Below are positions 1 through 6,804 of a stretch of 28,483 nt of DNA, one piece after another; the stretch's first letter is position 1; the number at the start of each line of letters is the position of its first letter. Position numbers and translations under genes: made by a program. The DNA comes from an uncultured Collinsella sp. (GTDB taxonomy: Bacteria; Actinomycetota; Coriobacteriia; Coriobacteriales; Coriobacteriaceae). Where the stretch lies: assembly GCA_902491345.1 (NCBI GenBank), contig CABUHI010000020.1:1-28483 (forward strand), written 5' to 3'. The notes beneath the pieces were generated by a model that was not told the DNA's origin, did not search any database, and saw only the letters and a program-made list of their open reading frames with translations.

Positions 1-21
1 TTGCAGGGAGCGCTCCCGCAA
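1..21. promoter_or_regulatory. LacI/CebR-type operator palindrome
   Basis: The first 21 bases form a near-perfect palindrome (10-bp arms, with one extra A at position 5). The core GGGAGCGCTCCC carries the central CG typical of LacI-family operators and matches the inner part of the CebR box (TGGGAGCGCTCCCA) known from Streptomyces. A TTGACA hexamer follows at 30-35 on the plus strand, and a TATAAG-like hexamer lies at about 37-42 on the minus strand. The regulated gene is probably outside the window to the left, because the nearest gene inside is trmB, which ends facing this site. The regulator and direction are inferred. Confidence 0.5.
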
Positions 22-175
22 ACTGCCTCTTGACAACTTATAGGAGCGTCGGTTTTAGTTTTCGTTATGCGGGTTGTGCGTGGCCATTGCGAAAAAGTCT
101 ACTCACTTAGGCTCGAGGGTCGTTCGTTGGCGCCTATTCGCGCTTGTTTGCCGACGTCGCGACCATCAGAAGCCC

Positions 176-1015
176 CTAGGACTCCTGCGGTAGGCGCTTC
201 TTGCCCTTGCGGGCGCGGTTCTTAAAGTTCTCGACGGCTTCTTCCATGCCCAGGGGTACATAGGTGAGCTCATCGAGGTTATCGGGCAGGTAGCAGGCAA
301 GGCTTTGCTCCTGCGCGCGGCCCGCCGCGAGCTGTTCATCGCTGGGCTGCGCGCCGGGTGTGGCGCAAATGCCATAGACGACGGCACCCATCTCGCGCGT
401 GCGGCATTCATATTCGGTCTCGGGGTGCTCGGGATGGTCGCGGCGGACGTTGTCGCTTACCCAAAGCGTGTCGTAGCCGGCCGCGGCAAACTGCCCCAGG
501 GCGTAGTCGCGCAATGGCTTGCTGTCGGTGCGCAGCGTGACGGTGGCGTCGGCTGCAAAGAGCGGGCGATAGAGCATTAGATGGTCGACATGGACGAGTC
601 GCTTTATGGCGTACTTGGCCTTGGGCTGTGGCGTGGGAAAGTTAATGGTGATGGCATCGAGCTCGCCTGTGAAAAACAGCTGCGGCAGCGATGCGGCGCC
701 TCGGGGCAGGACGAGTGCGTTGGTCAGTTCCTGCTCGCAGACTTTCTGCGCGGCATAGGCGATGCAGATGGGCTCCTGGTCCATGCCGATAAAGAGGGTG
801 TCGGGCTCGCGGTGGGCGCGCTCGACCAGATAGGTTCCCTTGCCACAGCCAAGATCCAGGTGAAGGTGCTCGAAGGGCTTGTTGCCTGCGGGCGCACAGG
901 CCTTGCGCCAATCTCCGACATAGGCCTCGGGGTTCGTCTCAATCGCATCGGCGTAGCGCTCCAGGCGCTCTTCCAGCACAAAGTTCTTAGGCGTGCGAAC
1001 GTGGACGGCTCCCAT
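176..1015 (-). CDS. trmB: TrmB-like tRNA (guanine-N7)-methyltransferase family protein
   Basis: This 279-residue class I SAM-dependent methyltransferase is most like TrmB, which methylates G46 of tRNA in the cytoplasm. Visible features are the SAM loop DLGCGKG (54-60), the acidic end of the next strand (GMDQEP, 77-82), the segment NFPTPQPKAKY (125-135) at the place of the family motif FPDPWPKKRH, and a late TEYECR (200-205) resembling the conserved TxxE of TrmB. The aspartate and tryptophan of FPDPW are replaced here by Thr and Gln, so activity on G46 is not certain. The ATG start has AAGGAG about 5 bases upstream. The gene lies downstream of the Trm9-like gene on the same strand, 118 bases away. 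It could instead be a divergent methyltransferase with another RNA target. Confidence 0.8.
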   Translation of the reverse strand: MGAVHVRTPKNFVLEERLERYADAIETNPEAYVGDWRKACAPAGNKPFEHLHLDLGCGKGTYLVERAHREPDTLFIGMDQEPICIAYAAQKVCEQELTNALVLPRGAASLPQLFFTGELDAITINFPTPQPKAKYAIKRLVHVDHLMLYRPLFAADATVTLRTDSKPLRDYALGQFAAAGYDTLWVSDNVRRDHPEHPETEYECRTREMGAVVYGICATPGAQPSDEQLAAGRAQEQSLACYLPDNLDELTYVPLGMEEAVENFKNRARKGKKRLPQES

Positions 1016-1037
1016 GAGGCTCCTTGGTCATAAGTAT

Positions 1038-1064
1038 GGAACGCATAGCTGCGCGTTCCGTCAA
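1038..1064 (-). promoter_or_regulatory. possible trmB promoter with an inverted repeat
   Basis: Read on the minus strand, a TTGACG hexamer (1059-1064) is followed immediately by the inverted repeat GGAACGC/GCGTTCC (arms 1038-1044 and 1053-1059, 8-base loop). This is upstream of the trmB ribosome binding site. No good -10 hexamer is visible at the right distance, so this may be only an operator or an RNA hairpin. Confidence 0.3.
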
Positions 1065-1071
1065 TGGGTTG

Positions 1072-1095
1072 AAAAAGGGTGGGCATAGCTTGCCC
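1072..1095 (-). terminator. weak terminator after the Trm9-like gene
   Basis: On the minus strand a 5-bp stem GGGCA/TGCCC with a 5-base loop is followed by ACCC and five T residues. It lies about 40 bases beyond the stop of the Trm9-like gene. The stem is short, so termination may be partial and allow read-through into trmB. Confidence 0.4.
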
Positions 1096-1133
1096 GAAAG
1101 ATGCGATGCGGCTCGGTGGCGAGTCATCGATGC

Positions 1134-2006
1134 TTACAGACGCTTGAGGATCACATAGCGATTGAGCTCGCCGCTGCGACCGTCGGCATGGAAGCGCTCA
1201 AGCTCGCGCACGGGGACCTCGCCGCTCTTGTAGAACGTACGGACGCCACGCACCAGATCGGTGATCTGCTGATCGTCAAAGTGATGGCAATAGCGGTAGG
1301 CGTGGCGGTCGTTTTGCCAGCCAATGAGGTGGTCGCCGGCTTCAAACTGCGCGGAATCGTAACCCTCAAACGGCGGGGTGAGCTCGGCGCGGGCTTCGGC
1401 ACGAACGGCCTTGCGCGCCATGCGCTCGTCGTTCATAAACTCCCAAAAGCTGATTGCGATGATGCCGCCCGGGCGCGTCTGCCGCACCAGGGCGTCGAGC
1501 ACGCGTACACGGTACTCGCACGACGGCACGTGGTGCATAAAGCCAAAACAGACCGAGATGTCGGCGAGCGGGGCATCGAAAAGCACATCGGGCGTCTCGG
1601 CGGGATTGAGCTTCATGAGGGCATCGAGCACATCGAGCTCCTGGAAGTGCAGGTTGGGAATGCGCAGCGCGTGGCCATGTGCATCGATGGCCAGGTCTTG
1701 GCACGAGTCGACACCATAGAACTCAAACGGGCAGCTGGCATCCGCCGAGGGGTTTGCGCCGTCGACGCCCTTGGCGGCAAGTGCGCCGCCGCCGGCAAAG
1801 TTCTCGAATCGCATATTGCCGCAGGCGAGATCGAAGACGCGGACGGGATGCTCGATCGTGGCGACGTCGAGCTGTTCGAGCGCGATGTCCATAGTGCGCA
1901 CCCAGCCGGGCCATGGGGCCTGACGCGTATCGGAAAAGGAGGCGGAGTGCTCGCGATAGAACGTGTTGTTGAGCTGGATGAGCGATGAGGCGAAATCGCG
2001 GTTCAC
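1134..2006 (-). CDS. Trm9/ALKBH8-like SAM-dependent tRNA methyltransferase
   Basis: This 290-residue class I methyltransferase has the SAM motif VFDLACGN (57-64). Its C-terminal part (GDHLIGW 224-230, YRYCHHF 237-243, LNRYVILKR 281-289) resembles the 'PW...YRYYHLF' and terminal segments of eukaryotic Trm9 and ALKBH8, which methylate carboxymethyl-uridine at wobble position 34. The N-terminal block NTFYREHSASFSDTRQAPWP (14-33) also fits that family. I chose the GTG at 2006 because GGAGGG lies 9 to 10 bases upstream; an open frame reaches 2141 but has no such site. An elp3 gene, which makes the substrate of Trm9, lies 2 kb away on the other strand. No partner like Trm112 is visible. Assignment to the Trm9 branch rests on motif memory; a generic methyltransferase is the alternative. 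Confidence 0.75.
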   Translation of the reverse strand: MNRDFASSLIQLNNTFYREHSASFSDTRQAPWPGWVRTMDIALEQLDVATIEHPVRVFDLACGNMRFENFAGGGALAAKGVDGANPSADASCPFEFYGVDSCQDLAIDAHGHALRIPNLHFQELDVLDALMKLNPAETPDVLFDAPLADISVCFGFMHHVPSCEYRVRVLDALVRQTRPGGIIAISFWEFMNDERMARKAVRAEARAELTPPFEGYDSAQFEAGDHLIGWQNDRHAYRYCHHFDDQQITDLVRGVRTFYKSGEVPVRELERFHADGRSGELNRYVILKRL

Positions 2007-2126
2007 GGCGCGGGACTCCCTCCGTTGGCGGTGCGGAATAAACAGTACGACCATACTACCGTTAACGCCGCAACGGGGACAACCGAGCTGCGGGTCATTG
2101 CTTTGTTTGGACACATTTCCGCAGCT

Positions 2127-2155
2127 CATATATGCCCGCAACCGCCGGTTGTCAA
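2127..2155 (-). promoter_or_regulatory. sigma-70-type promoter for the Trm9-like gene
   Basis: On the minus strand TTGACA (2150-2155) and TATATG (2127-2132) are separated by exactly 17 bases. The predicted leader to the GTG start at 2006 is about 115 bases. The spacer holds the small palindrome AACCGCCGGTT (2140-2150), which could bind a regulator. Confidence 0.6.
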
Positions 2156-2273
2156 AAATCTCACTAAAATAGGTGGCATGTTTTTGGCGGTGGCGGATAT
2201 ATTTTTAACTGTGCAAGGCGCCTAAGAACAAATGAGGTCCGGCGGCACGGCTGGCAAAAGCATAGGAGGAACC

Positions 2274-2996
2274 ATGAATGTAGAAACTGCGCAGCGGCTC
2301 GCCGACCTTCGTCGCAGCAAGGGCTTTAGCCAAGAAGGGCTGGCACGAAAGCTGGGACTGTCGCGCCAGGCGGTCAGTAAATGGGAGCGCGCGGAGAGCT
2401 CGCCCGATACCGAAAACCTGATCTCGCTCGCCAAACTCTATGGCGTGAGTTTGGACGAGCTCCTCAATCCGAGCGATGAGATCGAGGACGATATCGAGTT
2501 TGAGAACGAGGACCGCGCTCGTCAGCGCGAGGCCGAGGCGGCAGAGCGCGCCCGCACCCATGAGGCAGCGGCGCGTGCGACTGAGGCGGCAACGCAGGCA
2601 AGTGACGCGGCAGCCAAGGCGGCGCAGGCGGCAAGCTGGAGTGCGCAGGCCGCCAATGCGGCGACGGCTCAGGTGACGGGTGCCGTTGCGGCCGGCCCGA
2701 CTCCGGTGAAGGGTCCGTTCCAGTCGTTCCCGTATTGGGCCGTGTGCTGGCTGCTGTTCTTTTTACTGATGTTCCTGGTTGGTGCCAGTCCCTTTCCCGC
2801 ACTGATCTTCTTTACGATCCCCATCTATCACTGGGTGGCACGTGCGCTCGATGGTGATTGGGCGCGTGGGGATATCCAGGTTGGCCCGGCACCGGTGGCG
2901 GTCAAGGCCCAGGGGAAGGATACTTCTGCGGAACCTGATGCTGACGTGGCTGCCGCGGCCACCGCTGAGCCGGTCGTCAAAGAGGGTGACGAATGA
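2274..2996 (+). CDS. XRE-family HTH regulator with C-terminal membrane segment
   Basis: This 240-residue protein has an N-terminal Cro/CI-type helix-turn-helix (about 5-63: FSQEGLARKLGLSRQAVSKWER, split around the recognition helix), followed by an acidic and then alanine-rich, probably coiled-coil linker (about 70-140). One or two hydrophobic segments follow (about 153-170 and 174-188), then an acidic tail. Such proteins are thought to sit in the membrane and bind DNA from there, or to be released on a signal. The start is the ATG at 2274 with AGGAGG four bases upstream; an upstream in-frame ATG at 2232 has no good site. The stop overlaps the next start (ATGA), so it is translated together with the DUF4097 protein, its likely sensor partner. 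Target genes are unknown; autoregulation is plausible. Confidence 0.85.
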   Translation: MNVETAQRLADLRRSKGFSQEGLARKLGLSRQAVSKWERAESSPDTENLISLAKLYGVSLDELLNPSDEIEDDIEFENEDRARQREAEAAERARTHEAAARATEAATQASDAAAKAAQAASWSAQAANAATAQVTGAVAAGPTPVKGPFQSFPYWAVCWLLFFLLMFLVGASPFPALIFFTIPIYHWVARALDGDWARGDIQVGPAPVAVKAQGKDTSAEPDADVAAAATAEPVVKEGDE

Positions 2997-3895
2997 TGAA
3001 GCTTTCGCATGAATCCAAGCTGCGCCTGGGCGTCGGCATCGGAGCGTTTGTACTCATCATCGGGCTTGTCTTTGGCATTTCGCGGACATTGATTCATTTT
3101 GATGGTCCGTGGGATCTTGACGATGTTGTATCCGGCTTGTCCGGTATGGACGATGCGGTTGACGAGGACGATCTTTTGGATGGCGGTAACTATTCCGCTC
3201 GGCCTCAACAGCTTTCGTGTACGACCTTTGATGCCGATGAGTTTCGCTACCTCGATTTCGATATCAATGCGGCTACGGTGGACGTCAAGGCTGTTGATGA
3301 CAACAAGGTTCGCGTTATCGAGCGGGGACGCGTTGCCAAGGGCGTGGATGCCTCCAAGGCTGCGACGCAAAACATCGCATCCGTCGAGGACTCGACGCTC
3401 AAGGTTTCCCAGTTTGGAAGTGATGACGGTAAGGCAATTGACCGCTCGGTTACGGTTGAGCTGCCACGCCGTGTTGCCGAACATCTGAAGGGGATCAACG
3501 CGCACGTGGGCTCGGGTGATCTGCAGATTGCCGGTGTCATCTGTGATGGTTTTGACCTTTTCCTGGGTTCGGGAGATGTAGAGTTTACGGGCAGCGTGAC
3601 TGATGCGCTCAGCGCTGAGGTCGGTTCGGGCGATGTGACGTTCGAGCTCTACCCGGCCCCCGCGAAGTCGATGGACGTAAGCGTGGACTCGGGCGATGTA
3701 GAGATAACGGTTCCGAACTCTACGGGCTTTAAGGCGAGCCTCACCGTGGGCAGCGGTGACTTCGAGAGCGATTTCCTTCCGCTTGGCTACGATGGCGAGA
3801 CCATTTTGAATCCTGAATTCGATAACGGCGATAAGTCTGCTACGTATCGTTTTGAGGTCGGTTCGGGCGACATGTCGTTTGATTCGGAGTATTGA
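2993..3895 (+). CDS. DUF4097 'toastrack' membrane-anchored beta-repeat protein
   Basis: This 300-residue protein has one N-terminal transmembrane segment (about 10-30), an acidic linker rich in Asp (37-64), and a predicted all-beta domain in which the turn GSGD or SGD recurs at 173, 192, 211, 233, 253 and 290. This matches the DUF4097 family (also called the toastrack domain), in which short beta strands form a repeat fold outside the membrane. Family members often occur with PspC, LiaI/LiaF or XRE proteins in envelope-stress sensing. The gene overlaps the XRE gene by four bases (starting at the first or second of two ATGs) and is followed by a strong terminator, so the two form a complete operon. 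The sensed signal is unknown. Confidence 0.85.
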   Translation: MMKLSHESKLRLGVGIGAFVLIIGLVFGISRTLIHFDGPWDLDDVVSGLSGMDDAVDEDDLLDGGNYSARPQQLSCTTFDADEFRYLDFDINAATVDVKAVDDNKVRVIERGRVAKGVDASKAATQNIASVEDSTLKVSQFGSDDGKAIDRSVTVELPRRVAEHLKGINAHVGSGDLQIAGVICDGFDLFLGSGDVEFTGSVTDALSAEVGSGDVTFELYPAPAKSMDVSVDSGDVEITVPNSTGFKASLTVGSGDFESDFLPLGYDGETILNPEFDNGDKSATYRFEVGSGDMSFDSEY

Positions 3896-3939
3896 GGCAG
3901 ACGAAAGCCTAGGCGAAGACATAGACGCGCTGTTTGATG

Positions 3940-3980
3940 AAGGTGCCGAAGCCGAGATTGGCTTCGGCACCTTTGCCTTT
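3940..3980 (+). terminator. terminator of the XRE-DUF4097 operon
   Basis: A perfect 14-bp stem (arms 3940-3953 and 3960-3973, 6-base loop) is followed by TGCCTTT. It lies 45 bases after the DUF4097 stop and ends 12 bases before elp3. Confidence 0.8.
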
Positions 3981-3985
3981 ACAAT
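3958..3985 (+). promoter_or_regulatory. predicted elp3 promoter, leaderless start
   Basis: TTGGCT (3958-3963) and TACAAT (3980-3985) are spaced by 16 bases. The end of the -10 hexamer is only 6 bases before the elp3 ATG at 3992, which would place transcription start at or next to the start codon. There is no ribosome binding site in the gap. The -35 lies inside the upstream terminator. Confidence 0.5.
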
Positions 3986-3991
3986 GGGGTC

Positions 3992-5899
3992 ATGGAACAG
4001 ATTATCTTGAACATACTCGAGGCTCTGCGTCGCGGCGAGACCGTGGACGACAAGGCACTCGTCAAACTGATACATGCCGAGGCGCGCCGTGAGGGTGCCG
4101 ACAAACGCGATTTGGCCAAGCGTCGCCTGCTGCCGTTTTGCCAGCGGGTGAAGCGCGAGGAGCCGGCTCGTTGGACGGCATGGAATGTCGATGCCGAGCT
4201 GGAGCGTCAGCTGCTGCAGGTGCTACGCATGAAGCCGCGCCGCACGGCCTCGGGTGTGGCGACCATTACCGTCATTACCAAGCCCTGGCCATGCTCGGGC
4301 GATTGCCTGTTTTGCCCCAACGATCTGCGCATGCCTAAAAGCTATCTGCATGCCGAGCCGGCGTGCGCCCGTGCGGAGCAAAACTGCTTCGACCCGTATC
4401 TGCAGGTGAGCGCTCGTCTGACCGCGCTTTCGCAGATGGGGCATGCGACCGACAAGATAGAGCTCATCGTGCTCGGTGGCACCTGGAGCGACTATCCGCA
4501 AGGGTATCAAACGTGGTTTATGTTGGAGCTTTTCCGTGCGCTCAATGACGATGCCGTCGCCGGCGTGGCGGCAAACCCCATGTTGGCGCGTCCGGGCATC
4601 AGCCGTGCCGAGGCAGGGCGCCTGCTCGATGACGCTCCCGCCGATGCCCTGCCGCCGGTGGTAACAGAGCGCCGCGAGCGCTATCGGGCTGCCGGCATTG
4701 CGACAGACGAGGCTGAGCTCGCTGCCGGCGTTGTCGACGAGCAGGGGCGTGTGGATACTGCCGTGGGCGGCTATAACCGCGCGGTGCGTCGTCTGTACGG
4801 CCCTGGCACGCCGTGGGGCGAGGTTGCCGAGTGGCAGACCGCCACGATGGAGGAGCTTGAGCGTCAGCAGCGCATCAACGAGACGGCGAAGCATCGTGTG
4901 GTGGGACTCGTTATCGAGACGCGCCCCGATGCCGTAACGCCGCAGGCTCTCACGCTCATCCGCCGCCTGGGTTGCACCAAGATTCAGATGGGTATTCAGA
5001 GTCTCGACCAACATTTGCTCGATATCAACGAGCGTCGTATTTCGGTGGCGCAGATCGAGCGGGCGTTTTCGCTTGCGCGCCTGTTTGGCTTTAAGATCCA
5101 CGCGCATTTTATGCTCAACTTGCTGGGCGCCACGCCCGAGGGGGACAAGCGCGACTACGAACGCTTTATGACCGAAGGGGCCTTTATGCCCGACGAGGTC
5201 AAGGTTTACCCGTGTGCGCTCATCGAGGGCTCGCGTCTGGTGGGCTGCTACGAGCGCGGTGAGTGGCGTCCCTATACTGAGGAAGAGCTGCTCGATGTGC
5301 TGGCCGACGACATCGTGGTGACGCCGGCGTTCTGCCGCATCAGTCGCATGATCCGTGACTTTAGTTCCGACGACATCATGGTGGGCAACAAGAAACCCAA
5401 CCTGCGTCAGCTCGTCGAAAACCGCTTGGCCGCTCGGGGTGACGGTGCGACGGTGCGCGAGATTCGCTATCGCGAGATCAGCACGGCGGGTGCCGACTTG
5501 GATGAGCTATCTCTTGATGAGGAGGTGGCGTACGAGACGCCGGTGACGCACGAGCGCTTTTTGCAGTGGGTGACGCCGCAGGGCAAGATCGCGGGCTTTT
5601 TGCGGTTGTCGCTGCCCGACCATTCGTTTGTTGCCGCGCATGCGGACGAGTTGCTGACGATGCCGGACGAGGCGATGATTCGCGAGGTGCACGTGTATGG
5701 CATGGCGGCGCGCGTGGGAGATCAAGGCCAGGCAGCCCAGCACCATGGATTGGGGCGTTTGCTCGTAGAGCGTGCGTGCGAGATTGCCCGGGATGCGGGT
5801 TATACGCGTATCAACGTGATTAGCGCAATCGGTACGCGCGAGTACTATCGCCATTTGGGTTTTTGCGACCATGGACTCTATCTGCAAAAGGAGCTCTAG
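3992..5899 (+). CDS. elp3: bacterial Elp3: radical SAM/GNAT tRNA U34 carboxymethyl enzyme
   Basis: This 635-residue protein is a full-length Elp3 homologue. Elp3 uses acetyl-CoA and radical chemistry to place a carboxymethyl group on C5 of uridine 34 of tRNA. The N-terminal helical tRNA-binding part runs to about 85. The radical SAM domain follows, with the cluster cysteines C101, C105 and C108 (CSGDCLFC), GGTW at 162-165, ETRPDA (309-314) and QMGIQS (332-337). The C-terminal acetyltransferase domain shows IREVHVYG (563-570), the acetyl-CoA loop QHHGLGRLL (583-591) and the hallmark GTREYYRHLGF (614-624). It is longer than typical Elp3 (about 550) because of an extra segment around 185-290. 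The ATG probably lacks a leader. The next gene starts on the base after its stop. All hallmark residues appear intact. Confidence 0.96.
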   Translation: MEQIILNILEALRRGETVDDKALVKLIHAEARREGADKRDLAKRRLLPFCQRVKREEPARWTAWNVDAELERQLLQVLRMKPRRTASGVATITVITKPWPCSGDCLFCPNDLRMPKSYLHAEPACARAEQNCFDPYLQVSARLTALSQMGHATDKIELIVLGGTWSDYPQGYQTWFMLELFRALNDDAVAGVAANPMLARPGISRAEAGRLLDDAPADALPPVVTERRERYRAAGIATDEAELAAGVVDEQGRVDTAVGGYNRAVRRLYGPGTPWGEVAEWQTATMEELERQQRINETAKHRVVGLVIETRPDAVTPQALTLIRRLGCTKIQMGIQSLDQHLLDINERRISVAQIERAFSLARLFGFKIHAHFMLNLLGATPEGDKRDYERFMTEGAFMPDEVKVYPCALIEGSRLVGCYERGEWRPYTEEELLDVLADDIVVTPAFCRISRMIRDFSSDDIMVGNKKPNLRQLVENRLAARGDGATVREIRYREISTAGADLDELSLDEEVAYETPVTHERFLQWVTPQGKIAGFLRLSLPDHSFVAAHADELLTMPDEAMIREVHVYGMAARVGDQGQAAQHHGLGRLLVERACEIARDAGYTRINVISAIGTREYYRHLGFCDHGLYLQKEL

Positions 5900-6778
5900 A
5901 TGAACAAGCCGAGTGTTTCTGCTGGCGTCGTTGCCGGTGTTGCTCTGGGAGCCGCGGCGCTTGGTGCGGCCGCTGTCGCTGTTCGTGCTGCCTGTCTGCA
6001 GGTTGCGCGAACCCGCAATGGGTTGGCGCGTGTGAAACGCGTGCACGATGAGGGCGGCGACGAGATTCGCGTGTTGGTGCAAGGCAGCGTCTACCAAAGC
6101 GCAAGTTACGTTGGTGAGCGTTGGGCAGAGCCGGTCTTTGCGTACTATCGTGCATTTTACGATGTGATTGAGGCCGAGGATGCGATGCGCGACGCTTATG
6201 GTTACGGTATCGACCGTATGCTCATGCTGGGCGGGGGTGGGTTTGCCTATCCCAAGTTCGCGCTGATGTCGCACGAGGGCTTGCGCATGGACGTTATCGA
6301 GTATGACGGAGAGATTACGCGCCTGGCGCGCCGCTGGTTCTACCTGGACGAGCTGGAGCGCGCGGTGGGCGACCGCTTGCGGGTGATTACCGCTGAGGCG
6401 CGTTCGTATCTGGGTGTGACGAGCGTGGGCCATCGTCGCTACGACGTGGTCGTGAGCGATTGCTTTGGCGGTGCCGAGCCCGTGCGCGAGCTGGCGACGG
6501 TTGAGGCATTGCGTTTGGTGCGAGGCAGCCTGAACCCCGGGGGTATCTACGTTGCCAATATCGTGAGCGCAAACGAGGGGAGCGACGTGACGTTCCTGCG
6601 CGACTGCGCTGCCACGGCACTCGAGGTATTCGCCCACGCCTGGGTGGTCCCATGTGGTGATGCGGAGTTCGGCGGCGAGGAGAACTACCTGCTCATCGCC
6701 AGCGACGGCGACTACGCCTTTGCCGAAGCCGTGCCCTTCGACACCGACTTCCTCGGCACCGTCCTTCACGACAAATAA
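5900..6778 (+). CDS. membrane-anchored spermidine-synthase-fold protein
   Basis: This 292-residue protein has an N-terminal hydrophobic Ala/Gly-rich segment (about 8-32), likely a membrane anchor, then a Rossmann methyltransferase-like domain of the spermidine synthase family: LGGGGFAYPK (110-119), DVIEYDGEI (131-139) and YDVVVSDCFGG (181-191). The acidic residue after the second strand that binds the ribose of the SAM-type cofactor (E134) is kept. The aminopropyltransferase active-site pattern is not clearly present, so polyamine synthesis is doubtful. These proteins are often annotated 'fused MFS/spermidine synthase', but no transporter half is present. Its ATG follows the elp3 stop without a gap, so it is expressed with elp3. 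A methyltransferase role is possible. Function unknown. Confidence 0.7.
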   Translation: MNKPSVSAGVVAGVALGAAALGAAAVAVRAACLQVARTRNGLARVKRVHDEGGDEIRVLVQGSVYQSASYVGERWAEPVFAYYRAFYDVIEAEDAMRDAYGYGIDRMLMLGGGGFAYPKFALMSHEGLRMDVIEYDGEITRLARRWFYLDELERAVGDRLRVITAEARSYLGVTSVGHRRYDVVVSDCFGGAEPVRELATVEALRLVRGSLNPGGIYVANIVSANEGSDVTFLRDCAATALEVFAHAWVVPCGDAEFGGEENYLLIASDGDYAFAEAVPFDTDFLGTVLHDK

Positions 6779-6804
6779 GTCTCCTCGTCCCAAAAAGACT
6801 GGTC

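Noticed and set aside
2828..4075. Long minus-strand open frame (415 codons) opposite the DUF4097 gene
   Set aside because: It lies antisense to an operon with clear domains and a terminator, has no recognisable protein features, and is explained by high GC content.
5507..6793. Long minus-strand open frame (428 codons) opposite elp3 and the spermidine-synthase-like gene
   Set aside because: Antisense to two well-supported genes; its composition (His, Arg, Gln rich) is that of a shadow frame.
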